From Methylophilaceae bacterium 11 (GTDB taxonomy: Bacteria; Pseudomonadota; Gammaproteobacteria; Burkholderiales; Methylophilaceae), in assembly GCA_000525025.1 (NCBI GenBank), contig JCKJ01000001.1, positions 434,001 through 498,000 of the forward strand: a stretch of 64,000 nucleotides of DNA. Direction: 5' to 3'. This document shows, one piece after another, positions 53,176 through 62,918 of the stretch (position 1 is its first letter; each line of letters opens with the position of its first letter). The translations under genes were made by a program, and so were the position numbers. A model generated the notes under the pieces. It was not told where the DNA came from, ran no database searches, and saw only the letters and a list, made by a program, of their open reading frames with translations.

Positions 53176-56100
53176 ATGCGCGTGTTGCAATTTAAGCTTT
53201 ATTTAACTACTTGGTGTGTGGGTTGTCTGCTTATGGCTACTGGCATGCAAGCGGACGCGCGCAGTCAAGTGAAGCTGCAATTAAAGTGGCACCATCAATT
53301 TCAGTTTGCTGGTTATTATGCTGCCTTAGAAAAAGGCTACTACCGGCAAGAAAATCTAGATGTGGAGATTATTGAAGGTGGCAAGCAAAGGCCGCCTGTC
53401 AAGCAACTGCTGGCCGGTGCTGCAACCTATGCCATTGGCGATTCCGATATTCTCATTGACCGTGTGGCAGGCAAGCCGATTGTTGCAATTGCCTCTACTT
53501 TCCAACACTCTCCTTATGTGCTGTTGAGCTTGCGCGAGCAGCAAATATTTAGTCCTCAAGATTTAATTGGCAAACGCATCATGCTCTCGAATGGTTTGGG
53601 CGAAGCGCAGTTTATAGCGATGATGAATAAGCAGGGCATTGATATGAAGCTGCTGAAGATCGTGCCTCACACTTGGAACTTGAATGACTTAACGCAAGGT
53701 AAGGTGGATGTCATGTCTGCTTATGCTTCTGTTGAGCCGATACAGCTGGAATTACAAGGTTATTCGCCTGCCATATTAAGTACACAAAAGTTTGGGGTGG
53801 ATTTCTATGGCGATATTCTGTTTACCACTGAGCAAGAAATTCGCACCCATCCTGAGCGTGTAGAAGCATTTTTGCGCGCCACCAAAAAAGGCTGGAATTA
53901 TGCATTTAGCCATCCGGAGGAGTTGGCTGACCTCATTCTTAAAAAAGAAAGTGTTTCAAAAAACGGTATCACCCACGACACCTTATTGAGAGAGGCTTAT
54001 GCCATGAGGCCCTATGTGATGTCTGACATTGTTGAAGTGGGGCATATGAATCAAGAGCGTTGGGCGCATATAGCAAAAACACTGTCAGACCTCAACATGA
54101 TCCCCAAACGCTATGTGTTGGATGGCTTTATCTATCACCCCAAAAGCAATATGGATGCAAGTGCTGCACGCTGGTTAGGTGGGTTAGGGCTGGCGTTACT
54201 TGCATTGATAGGCACTGTATCGGTATGGAATTTACAGATTCGTAGAAAAGTACGTATTAGAACAAAAGCCCTTCAAGACGAAGTCCTAAGGCGAGAGCAC
54301 GCAGAGGAGCTACTCAAAATTGCCGGTGAGGCGGCAAGGTTAGGGGGGTGGATTTTAGAGCTAGAGGAACAGCGCGTGCTGTGGTCGGATGAAGTCGCGG
54401 CCATTCATGATTTGCCGGCCGGCTATACGCCCAGTATTGAAGAGGGCGTAAGTTACTTTGTGCCAGAGCATCGCCATATCATTCAAAAAGCTGTGCACGA
54501 CTGTATTCATCAGGGCGAGCCATACGACTTGGAGCTGGAAAAAATCACGGCTTTAGGTCGCCGAATTTGGGTGCGCACTATTGGGCAACCAGTGCGCGAT
54601 GCGTATGGCAATATTGTCCGATTGCAAGGTGCTTTTCAAGATATATCCGAACGTAAGAAATTAGAAGCATTTAAAATGGGGCAGCGTGCCATTTTAGAAA
54701 AAATTGCGGTCGATGCAACTCTGAATGAGATATTGCATGCCGCAGTAGCATTGATAGAGGCGCAGTTTCCACACTGTTTGTGTTCTGTCATGTTGCTGGA
54801 TCATGACGAAATGCATCTGGCGGATGGCGTCTCGATTAAGTTGGACGCTCGCTATGTGACACAACTGCACGGACTCACCATTGGTGCGCGGGCAGGCTCG
54901 TGCGGAACTGCCGCATATGAAAAAAGACGGGTCGTTGTCACTGACATTGCACAAGACCCGCTGTGGGAAAGTTACCAACACTTGGTGACAGACTTTGGTC
55001 TAAAAGCCTGTTGGTCCTCTCCTATCTTTTCGAGCAAACAAAAAGTACTAGGCACGTTTGCCGTGTATTACCAAACAGTGGCGGGGCCAACCGATGCTGA
55101 GCTTGAGTTAGTGGATGCACTTTCCCACTTGCTTGGTATTGCCATCGAGCGCCACCAATCGCAACAACATTTACGCTTACTGGAGACCGGGATTGCCAGG
55201 CTGAATGATGTTGTGATGATTACCGAGGCAGAGCCGATTGACGCTGGTGGGCCGCGTATTCTGTTCGTCAATGATGCCTTTGAGCGGGTGACCGGATATA
55301 GCCGCGAAGAAGTGATTGGTAAATCGCCACGCATATTGCAAGGCGAGCATACGCAAAAAGAAGAGTTAAGAAAAATCAAACAGGCACTTCAGGATTGGCA
55401 GCCAGTACGGGCCGAGGTGATTAACTATAAAAAGTCCGGCGAAGAGATTTGGCTGGAGTTGGATATTGTCCCAATCAGCGATGACACTGGCTGGTATACC
55501 CATTGGGTGGCAGTAGAGCGTGATATTACGCAGCGTAAGCAGGCCGAAAGCAAAATCCAGCAACTGGCGTTTTATGATCCGATGACCAACTTGCCCAATC
55601 GGCAGTTGTTGCTTGACCGCTTAGAACAGCGCCTTGCTTCCAGCACACGCACACATCATGCTGGCGCGGTTATCTTTATTGATTTGGATAATTTTAAATC
55701 ACTCAACGACACGCACGGGCATGATGTGGGTGACTTATTGCTGATTGAGGTGGCGCAGCGCGTGGTGGCGTGTGTGCGGGAAACCGATACCGTGAGTCGA
55801 TTGGGCGGCGACGAGTTTGTGGTGATTATTGACGAGCTTGATGAAAACCTGCAAGAGGCGGCAGTACAGGCCAGCGCAGTGTGTGAAAAAATACTCAATA
55901 GCTTTAAAAAGCCGTTTCATTTAAAGCAATATGTGCATCACAGCTCGCCTAGTATTGGCGTTACGCTGTTTAACTACCAACAGCCCACTACTGTGGATGA
56001 ACTATTAAGGCGTGCAGATTTGGCGATGTACAAAGCCAAAAGCTCCGGCCGCAATACCTACCGATTCTTTGACCCGCAAATGCAAGCGGTGGTCAATGAC

Positions 56101-56880
56101 CGTGTATCCCTTGAGGGGGATTTGCATTTGGGGATTCGCTATCAGCAGTTTGAGCTGTACTACCAGCCGCAGATGGATAGTGCACGGCATGTGATTGGCG
56201 CAGAAACTTTGATTCGCTGGCATCATCCTGACCGCGGCTTGGTGATGCCCGGCCAGTTTATTCAATTGGCAGAAGACTCAGGCCTGATCTTGCCGATTGG
56301 CCAGTGGATACTTGAAACCGCCTGTAAACAGTTATTGGCTTGGGCCGCACAGCCGCATACTGCACACTTGGTGCTTGCTGTGAATGTGAGCGCGCGTCAA
56401 TATTTACAAGCGGATTTTGCAGAAAAGCTGATTGCACTGCTAGATAGAACAGGTGTAGACCCTACGAAGTTGAAGTTGGAACTGACGGAAAGTATGTTGG
56501 TGGAAAATGTAGAAGACATCATTGTTAAAATGTCTGCACTCAAAGCCAAAGGCGTGGGCTTCTCTTTAGATGATTTTGGTACGGGTTATTCTTCGCTTTC
56601 TTACTTAAAACGTTTGCCACTCGATCAGCTAAAAATTGATCAGTCCTTTGTGCGTGATGTGATGACTGATCCCAATGATGCTAGCATCGTACGCGCGATT
56701 ATTACCCTAGGGTTAAATTTGGGCTTGGATGTGATTGCCGAAGGCGTGGAGACAGAGGCGCAATTGCAAATATTGCTGGCCAATGGCTGTAAAGCATTTC
56801 AAGGGTATTTGTTCAGCAAGCCTGTGCCTATTACACAGTTCGATAGCTTGCTGAATGCAGCCACACTTCCAGCCAATTAA
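53176..56880 (+). CDS. NMT1/THI5-like sensor, PAS-GAF-PAS-GGDEF-EAL protein
   Basis: This 1234-residue protein makes or degrades cyclic di-GMP under control of a periplasmic domain. An N-terminal signal is followed by an NMT1/THI5-like substrate-binding domain (VKLQLKWHHQFQFAGYYAAL near residue 34 through about 310), and a transmembrane helix lies near residue 335. Then come PAS (about 385-497), GAF (about 505-665) and PAS (about 668-795), GGDEF (RLGGDEFVVII near residue 875, with an I-site RETD five residues before it) and EAL (about 975-1225). The EAL signature reads ETL (GAETLIRW), with DDFGTGYSSLSYL and QGYLFSKPV intact. The start at 53176 fits the signal peptide. Which activity dominates is unknown. 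Confidence 0.9.
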   Translation: MRVLQFKLYLTTWCVGCLLMATGMQADARSQVKLQLKWHHQFQFAGYYAALEKGYYRQENLDVEIIEGGKQRPPVKQLLAGAATYAIGDSDILIDRVAGKPIVAIASTFQHSPYVLLSLREQQIFSPQDLIGKRIMLSNGLGEAQFIAMMNKQGIDMKLLKIVPHTWNLNDLTQGKVDVMSAYASVEPIQLELQGYSPAILSTQKFGVDFYGDILFTTEQEIRTHPERVEAFLRATKKGWNYAFSHPEELADLILKKESVSKNGITHDTLLREAYAMRPYVMSDIVEVGHMNQERWAHIAKTLSDLNMIPKRYVLDGFIYHPKSNMDASAARWLGGLGLALLALIGTVSVWNLQIRRKVRIRTKALQDEVLRREHAEELLKIAGEAARLGGWILELEEQRVLWSDEVAAIHDLPAGYTPSIEEGVSYFVPEHRHIIQKAVHDCIHQGEPYDLELEKITALGRRIWVRTIGQPVRDAYGNIVRLQGAFQDISERKKLEAFKMGQRAILEKIAVDATLNEILHAAVALIEAQFPHCLCSVMLLDHDEMHLADGVSIKLDARYVTQLHGLTIGARAGSCGTAAYEKRRVVVTDIAQDPLWESYQHLVTDFGLKACWSSPIFSSKQKVLGTFAVYYQTVAGPTDAELELVDALSHLLGIAIERHQSQQHLRLLETGIARLNDVVMITEAEPIDAGGPRILFVNDAFERVTGYSREEVIGKSPRILQGEHTQKEELRKIKQALQDWQPVRAEVINYKKSGEEIWLELDIVPISDDTGWYTHWVAVERDITQRKQAESKIQQLAFYDPMTNLPNRQLLLDRLEQRLASSTRTHHAGAVIFIDLDNFKSLNDTHGHDVGDLLLIEVAQRVVACVRETDTVSRLGGDEFVVIIDELDENLQEAAVQASAVCEKILNSFKKPFHLKQYVHHSSPSIGVTLFNYQQPTTVDELLRRADLAMYKAKSSGRNTYRFFDPQMQAVVNDRVSLEGDLHLGIRYQQFELYYQPQMDSARHVIGAETLIRWHHPDRGLVMPGQFIQLAEDSGLILPIGQWILETACKQLLAWAAQPHTAHLVLAVNVSARQYLQADFAEKLIALLDRTGVDPTKLKLELTESMLVENVEDIIVKMSALKAKGVGFSLDDFGTGYSSLSYLKRLPLDQLKIDQSFVRDVMTDPNDASIVRAIITLGLNLGLDVIAEGVETEAQLQILLANGCKAFQGYLFSKPVPITQFDSLLNAATLPAN

Positions 56881-57082
56881 TTTTAGGCACACTGCTTAAT
56901 CGCTGAAATCACTATTGCAGCCGTTTTGTATCAGCACAACAATGCAATAATTTATACGGTAAATAAATAGTGAGCGAATATTTGATGGGCTCACTAAAAA
57001 TGTGTAAAGTGAAGCCATCAGCCGCGTCTGCGTTGACTCACACGCTGTTAAGCCTGTGTGACTGTGTTAAGGAGTGCTTTCA

Positions 57083-58069
57083 ATGCGACAATCAGTATCA
57101 TGCCCAGTACCTGCCAATGAACCTCAGCGCATTGCGTCATTGTATGCGTATGATATTTTAGATTCGTTGCCAGAAATGGACTTCGATACGCTAGCCAGTG
57201 TTGCTGCCAATGCTTTGAAAATGCCAGCAGCCGTGATTGGGCTGATGGATTCCGAGCGATTATGGTTTAAGTCACAAATCGGTTTGGGTGTCACACATCT
57301 TGATCGTAGTATTGCATTTTGTGCGCATGCCATTATGCGACCAGATGAGGTGCTGGTCAGCGAAGATTTAACAAAAGATGCTCGGTTTGTGCATAACCCG
57401 CTGGTGACCAACGCCCCCAATTTAAGATTTTATGCAGGCGCGCCACTCATCAATCAACAGGGCTATGCGCTTGGGACCATTGCCGTAGCCGATACACAAC
57501 CCAGAACACTGTCCGATGCAGAAAAGCAGTTGTTAAAAGACTTTGCCAAACTTGTAATTCTGGCAATAGAAAGCCGTAAAACTGCCACGCTGCTGCAAAA
57601 ATTGGCCATGACAGATCAATTGACCGGCTTACCTAATCGTGTGCACTTTGAGCGTGTGCTCAATGCGGAAATCTCACATGCCAAACGTAGCAAGATTCCC
57701 TTTAAGTTGTACTTGATGGATTTGGATAATTTTAAATGGATCAATGATACCTTTGGGCACCCCGCAGGAGATGAGGTGTTACAGGAAGTGTCGCAACGCA
57801 TGCTCAATGAAATTAGGGCAGAAGATTTGCTAGCGCGTTTAGGTGGCGATGAGTTTGGTTTGATTGTGCGTGGCGACTGTAGTCAGTTTAAAGATACCAT
57901 CACCTCGAGGATGGCCTATGCGGTATCTGCGCCACTGACGTTATCCAATGGCAGCGAAGTGAGCGTAGGGATGTCTATCGGCAGCGTTGCGTTCTCTGAG
58001 TCTGTTGATTCTATTGGCGAACTGCTGGGTGTTGCAGACGAGTTGCTGTATCAACAAAAGCGAAAGTAA
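57083..58069 (+). CDS. GAF-domain diguanylate cyclase
   Basis: This 328-residue cytoplasmic protein has a GAF domain at about residues 15-155 and a GGDEF domain at about 165-325 with LARLGGDEFGLIV near residue 253. An inhibitory I-site motif RAED lies five residues before GGDEF, so product feedback is expected. AAGGAG is 8 bases before the ATG at 57083. It lies about 200 bases after the larger cyclic-di-GMP gene on the same strand, suggesting a signalling pair. Ligand of the GAF domain is not known. Confidence 0.93.
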   Translation: MRQSVSCPVPANEPQRIASLYAYDILDSLPEMDFDTLASVAANALKMPAAVIGLMDSERLWFKSQIGLGVTHLDRSIAFCAHAIMRPDEVLVSEDLTKDARFVHNPLVTNAPNLRFYAGAPLINQQGYALGTIAVADTQPRTLSDAEKQLLKDFAKLVILAIESRKTATLLQKLAMTDQLTGLPNRVHFERVLNAEISHAKRSKIPFKLYLMDLDNFKWINDTFGHPAGDEVLQEVSQRMLNEIRAEDLLARLGGDEFGLIVRGDCSQFKDTITSRMAYAVSAPLTLSNGSEVSVGMSIGSVAFSESVDSIGELLGVADELLYQQKRK

Positions 58070-58076
58070 TCCGCTG

Positions 58077-59264
58077 TTAGGATGACAAGCCCAGCGTTCT
58101 GAGGTTGGCCAATCGCCCGTGATAGAGCGCAGAGACCAAATCTGACTGTGTAACGATACCCACAAGCCTCTGCTCACTATCGACGACCGGAATATGGTGC
58201 AATACTCGGCCTTGCGTCATCAGTGGAATCAGCTCAATGATATGCATATCGGCGCTCGCTGTGACTACGGGTGAACTCATGATTTGACCGACAACTTCTG
58301 GTTTGTCTGCATGATGGCCAGCGGTGCGTCGGATGAATTGCTTGAGTTTGACTTCAAAATTATCATACACCTCAAGGTTTGCATTTTTCATAAAATCAAT
58401 TTGCGTGATGATACCAATGACCAAGTTGCTTTTATTGACCACGGGCAGCGCCTTGATTTTATGCTGGCGCATCAGCGCCCAGGCCTCTTCCAGCTCTGTA
58501 CCAAACTCTACGCTAATTACCTCTGTCGACATGATGTCGCGGCATTTGATTTCACCAAAGCGTCTGCGATACGCATGCATCTCGGTTTGTTGAAACAGTT
58601 TTTCCAGATCATCACGGCTGATATACAACAGCTCGTTATTTTCTTTCAATACTTCATTCAAGTCATCTGTGGTAAACCCAAACCGCAATTCTGGTGGAAT
58701 GGTTTCGTTGGCAGCTTCTTTTTTTCTATGCCGAGCATGATGTGGGTATTCGTGCCGGGTGGTGGTATGAAAAACGATGGCGGTGATAATCAGAATGACA
58801 GAATTCAGTGCTACCGGCGCAGCTACAAACCAATACCCTAGCGCATGAATGGCTGGCCCGCCCAACACTGCGGTGAGTGCAACCGCGCCACTTGGGGGGT
58901 GCAGGCAACGCATGCATAACATCAGTAAAATGGAGGCGCCCACAGCAATCGAAGCTGCCAACATGGGATTGGGAATCCATATGGCGCAGGTGACGCCGAC
59001 TAATGCGGCAACCAGATTGCCACCTAATAAAGACCATGGTTGTGCTAATGGGCTGGCTGGTAATGAAAACAGTAGTACCGCGGAAGCCCCCATAGGGGCA
59101 ATCAAGTAAGGGACACTGGAGAGTTCGCCAGTGATAAGGTATGTAGATACGGCTGTTAGCGCGATACCTGCAAATGCACCGATAGCAGCGCGCAAGCGCT
59201 CACGGTTGGAAATGACGATGGCTTCCGGTACAAAGCCAGACAGCCAATCATATAGTCTGATCAT
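58077..59264 (-). CDS. HPP-family membrane protein fused to CBS domains
   Basis: This 395-residue protein has an N-terminal HPP domain with about four transmembrane helices and the signature CLHPPSGAVALTAVLGG near residue 130. Its C-terminal half is a pair of CBS domains (DIMSTEVISVEFGTELEEAW and QIMSSPVVTASADMHIIELI). HPP proteins have been linked to nitrite transport in some organisms, and the CBS pair usually senses adenosine nucleotides. The ATG at 59264 is preferred to one at 59309. It is convergent with the GAF-GGDEF gene and lies near fpr. Confidence 0.88.
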   Translation of the reverse strand: MIRLYDWLSGFVPEAIVISNRERLRAAIGAFAGIALTAVSTYLITGELSSVPYLIAPMGASAVLLFSLPASPLAQPWSLLGGNLVAALVGVTCAIWIPNPMLAASIAVGASILLMLCMRCLHPPSGAVALTAVLGGPAIHALGYWFVAAPVALNSVILIITAIVFHTTTRHEYPHHARHRKKEAANETIPPELRFGFTTDDLNEVLKENNELLYISRDDLEKLFQQTEMHAYRRRFGEIKCRDIMSTEVISVEFGTELEEAWALMRQHKIKALPVVNKSNLVIGIITQIDFMKNANLEVYDNFEVKLKQFIRRTAGHHADKPEVVGQIMSSPVVTASADMHIIELIPLMTQGRVLHHIPVVDSEQRLVGIVTQSDLVSALYHGRLANLRTLGLSS

Positions 59265-59353
59265 GTAAAGCTCGTTGGATTCAATAGACGCTGATTTTAC
59301 ACTGTGCACTTTTTCAGTGCATGTGTTATTTTCTGCGTCAGTTGATCTCCTGA

Positions 59354-60130
59354 TTATTTTTCAACAAACGCGCGCTCAATCACATAGTCTGCCGGGTCGC
59401 CAATACGTGGCGATACACGGAAACCGCGTGCATCCAGTAGCGCTTCTGTGTCTTTGAGCATTTGCGGGCTACCGCATATCATGGCTCTGTCATGCTCAGG
59501 GCTTAATGGCGGCAGACCGATATCGTCAAACAGTTTGCCACTGTTGATCAGATCGGTAAGTCGGCCTTGATTACGGAAAGGTTCTCTGGTGACGGTTGGG
59601 TAGTAAATGAGCTTTTGTTTGACTTCATCACCAAAAAACTCGTTATTGGGCAGTACGTTTTCAATAAAGTCTGCGTAAGCCAGTTCATTCACATTCCGCA
59701 CACCGTGAATTAACACCACTTTTTCAAAGCGCTCATATACTTCAATGTCTTGAATCAAACTCATGAAAGGCGCCAAGCCAGTGCCGGTAGAAAGAAAGTA
59801 AAGGTGTTTGGCAGGCGTTAAGTCATGAATCACCAACGTACCGGTCGGTTTTTTGCTGACGAGCAACTCGTCGCCGACTTTCAGGTGCTGGAGTCTTGAA
59901 GTGAGCGGGCCATTGGGCACTTTAATGCTAAAGAACTCTAAATGCTCTTCATAGTTGGGGCTGGCAATACTGTAAGCGCGGGTGAGGGGGATGCCATCCA
60001 CCTCAAGCCCAATCATCACAAATTGGCCATTTTCAAAACGCAGGCCAGGGTCACGCGTCGTTGTAAAACTAAATAAAGTATCGTTCCAGTGGTGAACGCT
60101 CAATACGCGTTCAGAAGTGTATTTGCTCAT
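59354..60130 (-). CDS. fpr: Ferredoxin/flavodoxin-NADP reductase
   Basis: This 258-residue FAD enzyme exchanges electrons between NADP(H) and ferredoxin or flavodoxin. FAD-binding RAYSIASPN is near residue 49, the NADP-binding STGTGLAPFMSL near residue 114, and AMICGSPQMLKD marks the C-terminal nicotinamide site. The C-terminal end VIERAFVEK is typical of bacterial Fpr. It lies 11 bases downstream of etfA on the same strand, so it is probably transcribed with the ETF genes, a placement that is not standard. Confidence 0.93.
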   Translation of the reverse strand: MSKYTSERVLSVHHWNDTLFSFTTTRDPGLRFENGQFVMIGLEVDGIPLTRAYSIASPNYEEHLEFFSIKVPNGPLTSRLQHLKVGDELLVSKKPTGTLVIHDLTPAKHLYFLSTGTGLAPFMSLIQDIEVYERFEKVVLIHGVRNVNELAYADFIENVLPNNEFFGDEVKQKLIYYPTVTREPFRNQGRLTDLINSGKLFDDIGLPPLSPEHDRAMICGSPQMLKDTEALLDARGFRVSPRIGDPADYVIERAFVEK

Positions 60131-60141
60131 GAATTAAATTC

Positions 60142-61101
60142 TTATGGTTGTGATTGAATGGAGGCAGTGAGTGATGGCACGACTTCAAATAAGTCACCCA
60201 CCAAGCCGTAGTCTGCTACTTGGAAAATAGGGGCATCAGGGTCTTGGTTAATCGCCACGACCACTTTGCTGTCTTTCATGCCGTAAGTGTGTTGTACGGC
60301 GCCAGAAACGCCAACCGCAATATATAACTCTGGTGCCACAGTCACGCCAGTTTGGCCCACTTGGATATCATTCGGTGCAAAACCTGCATCTACTGCGGCG
60401 CGCGTAGCGCCGAGTGCAGCGCCTAATTTAGAGGCCAATGGCGCAAGAATTTGCTCAAAATGTTCTGCGCTACCCAATGAGCGGCCACCAGAAATGACCA
60501 CTTTAGCGGAGCTGAGTGGTGGACGCTCCGATTGGCTACGGAATTCAGAAACCCAGCGTGATGCAGGTGTGGCGGGCAGTGCTGCTATCGTATCGATTTC
60601 AGCCGGTGCTTGCGTGCGTGCGGCCTGTGGAAAACGGCTGCTATGTATCGTCAGTATCTGCAATGTATCGCTACTTTGTACGGTGGTGTAAATATTGCCT
60701 GCATACACGGCACGTACATAGGTTTGGTTCGCTTGAATTTCCAATACATCAGAGATCATGGCGACATCCAGCAATGCGGCAGCACGCGGCAGAATATTGC
60801 GGCTAAAGGCAGAATGCGCAGCAAGGATAACGGAATAATCACGCCCTAATTGTGAAATCAGCTTGGCTGCATCTTCAGCGAGCGTGTGCGCAAATGCTGT
60901 GCTATCGCTGTAGATAACGCGGCTTACGCCTTGAATCGTGGCGGCGGCCTGTGCAATAGAGTTTGCATCATGCCCCAGTACCAATAACTCTACAGGCTGG
61001 TTCCAAAAAGCGGCCGCGGCTACGGCGTGATATACGCCCTCTGATAAGGAGCGGCCATCATGCTCTGCCAAAATCAATGTTTTGTTAGCGGTAGTGCTCA
61101 T
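60142..61101 (-). CDS. etfA: Electron transfer flavoprotein, alpha subunit
   Basis: This 319-residue subunit holds the FAD of the ETF dimer and receives electrons from acyl-CoA and other dehydrogenases. The C-terminal FAD domain carries [14 protein letters not shown], then [20 protein letters not shown] and [15 protein letters not shown] (read separately), as expected. The N-terminal half is the variable ETF domain. Its start overlaps etfB by 4 bases (ATGA). In methylotrophs ETF also serves amine dehydrogenases, which were not seen in this window. Confidence 0.95.
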   Translation of the reverse strand: MSTTANKTLILAEHDGRSLSEGVYHAVAAAAFWNQPVELLVLGHDANSIAQAAATIQGVSRVIYSDSTAFAHTLAEDAAKLISQLGRDYSVILAAHSAFSRNILPRAAALLDVAMISDVLEIQANQTYVRAVYAGNIYTTVQSSDTLQILTIHSSRFPQAARTQAPAEIDTIAALPATPASRWVSEFRSQSERPPLSSAKVVISGGRSLGSAEHFEQILAPLASKLGAALGATRAAVDAGFAPNDIQVGQTGVTVAPELYIAVGVSGAVQHTYGMKDSKVVVAINQDPDAPIFQVADYGLVGDLFEVVPSLTASIQSQP

Positions 61102-61850
61102 AGTGATATCCCTTCATGCGCGCGCAATTTTTCTAATAACTCAGTCACGCTATTGACCTTAATCCCCGCTTTTCTTGCAGGCGGTTCGGCAACTCTTAAT
61201 AAGCGTACGCGTGGTGTGATGTCGTCTGACAGCGTATTCGCTGCAAGCGTTTCAATGATTTTCTTTTTCGCCATCATTAAATTGGGCAGTTTGACAAAGC
61301 GCGGTGCGTTCAAGCGTAAATCTGTAGTGACAACAGCGGGCAATTGCAAGGCCAGTGTTTCCGTGCCGCCATCTACTTCGCGCGTCACAGTCGCTTCATT
61401 GCCAGCAATCTCAATGGCAGAAGCAAACGTCCCTTGTGGGTAATCCAAGAGTGCGGCAAGCATTTGACCCACTTGGCCAGCATCATCATCCACAGCTTGT
61501 TTGCCCAGTAAAATCAGCTGCGGTTGCTCTTTTTCTACCACGGCTTTGAGTAACTTGGCGACAGCTAATGGCTGTACCTCGCTTTCGTTTTCTACCAATA
61601 CGGCACGGTCAGCCCCCATCGCCAGTGCGTGTCTGAGCACATCTTGATGTGCAGCATTGCCGATGCATACCGCGACAATTTCGCTGGCGATGCCTTTTTC
61701 TTTGAGGCGAATTGCTTCTTCAATAGCATTTTCATCAAATGGATTGATGCTCATTTTTACGCCCTGCGTATCCACATCAGAGCCATCTGCTTTCACGCGT
61801 ACTTTGACGTTATAATCAACCACACGTTTGACTGCGACCAGTATTTTCAT
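61098..61850 (-). CDS. etfB: Electron transfer flavoprotein, beta subunit
   Basis: This 250-residue subunit binds AMP and forms the ETF dimer with EtfA. The N-terminus [20 protein letters not shown] is typical, and the segment [19 protein letters not shown] near residue 46 gives the conserved ETF fold. The [20 protein letters not shown] part near residue 120 lines the AMP site. Length is normal. It is the first gene of an etfB-etfA-fpr transcript and divergent from the LysR gene by about 100 bases, which includes a palindromic operator. Confidence 0.95.
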   Translation of the reverse strand: MKILVAVKRVVDYNVKVRVKADGSDVDTQGVKMSINPFDENAIEEAIRLKEKGIASEIVAVCIGNAAHQDVLRHALAMGADRAVLVENESEVQPLAVAKLLKAVVEKEQPQLILLGKQAVDDDAGQVGQMLAALLDYPQGTFASAIEIAGNEATVTREVDGGTETLALQLPAVVTTDLRLNAPRFVKLPNLMMAKKKIIETLAANTLSDDITPRVRLLRVAEPPARKAGIKVNSVTELLEKLRAHEGISL

Positions 61851-61925
61851 GTCAGAAATCCTTTGTAATTGCTGTGTATTTTACAGTAGCGTATAATATT
61901 TACCAAATGGATTGTATTGATAAAA

Positions 61926-61946
61926 TGTATCTATAAAATAGATACA
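61926..61946. promoter_or_regulatory. LysR-type operator palindrome between etfB and lysR
   Basis: TGTATCTA and TAGATACA flank TAAAA in a perfect inverted repeat containing ATC-N9-GAT, a form of the LysR T-N11-A motif. It lies 8 bases before the LysR-gene start and about 75 bases before etfB, so binding could repress lysR and control the divergent ETF operon. Confidence 0.7.
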
Positions 61947-61953
61947 AAGGACG

Positions 61954-62880
61954 ATGAAATTTAGCTTAAGACAATTAGAGATATTTGTGGCGATTAGCCG
62001 CACTGCCAGTGTGTCACGCGCTGCAGACGATTTGTCATTGTCTCAATCAGCGACCAGTACGGCATTAAGCGAATTAGAACGCCAATTCGATTTGCAACTA
62101 TTTGATCGTGGAGGTAAAGCGCTGCGCATCAATGAAACGGGATTGCAGCTATTACCACGCGCTGTGGAGCTGTTAGATCGTGCCAAAGAGATCGAACACT
62201 TACTACAAGGTCATGCTGGATTTGGCCATATGCGCATTGGCGCGACACTTACCGTAGGTAATTATTTGGCTACTATATTGGTTGCCAAGTTTTTGCAAGA
62301 TCATCCGGAAAGCCGTATTCAGCTGCAAGTGCACAATACGCAAACCATTGTGCAGCAAATTGCTAACCACGAGCTAGACCTAGGCTTGATTGAGGGCGAT
62401 TGTAATCATCCGGATATTGCTGTGCAGCCATGGATCGCCGATGAGCTGGTCGTGTTCGGCGCACCCAATCACCCATTGGCCAATCAGAAAAAGGTGAGTG
62501 TAGAACAACTATTGCAAGAGCCTTGGATTCTGCGCGAAAAAGGATCTGGCACGCGTGAAACGTTTGATAAAGCTTTTCACAGCATGCATTCCAGACTCAA
62601 AATTCGATTAGAGCTTGAACATACAGAAGCGATTAAGCGCGCAGTTGAATCTGGCTTAGGCATTGGCTGTATTTCGCGCTTGGCGCTCAAAGATGCATTT
62701 AGACGAGGTAGTTTGGTGCCGATTGCCACGCCAAGTCTGGATCTCAGCCGCAATTTTTATTTTTTGTGGCATAAGCAAAAGTATCAAACAACTGGCATGC
62801 GCGAGTTTTTAGCGTTGTGTAATGCGTTTACCGCGGGGGTAACGCGCAGCGATCTAGTGAACTTGCCGGATGTAGCATAA
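61954..62880 (+). CDS. LysR-family regulator, YeiE-like
   Basis: This 308-residue regulator has an N-terminal winged helix (LRQLEIFVAISRTASVSRAA at residues 5-24, then QSATSTALSELERQFDLQLF) and a periplasmic-binding-like effector domain. Parts of it match E. coli YeiE as I recall it, for example LFDRGGKALRINETG, EPWILREKGSGTRETFDKAF and EAIKRAVESGLGIGCISRLAL. YeiE responds to sulfite in enterobacteria; whether that holds here is unknown. Its own operator lies in the leader. It is upstream of etfD by 38 bases, so regulator and ETF-QO are likely co-transcribed. Confidence 0.9.
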   Translation: MKFSLRQLEIFVAISRTASVSRAADDLSLSQSATSTALSELERQFDLQLFDRGGKALRINETGLQLLPRAVELLDRAKEIEHLLQGHAGFGHMRIGATLTVGNYLATILVAKFLQDHPESRIQLQVHNTQTIVQQIANHELDLGLIEGDCNHPDIAVQPWIADELVVFGAPNHPLANQKKVSVEQLLQEPWILREKGSGTRETFDKAFHSMHSRLKIRLELEHTEAIKRAVESGLGIGCISRLALKDAFRRGSLVPIATPSLDLSRNFYFLWHKQKYQTTGMREFLALCNAFTAGVTRSDLVNLPDVA

Positions 62881-62918
62881 CGGTGATAGAAATACGGATA
62901 TAGAAATAAGGAACAGCG

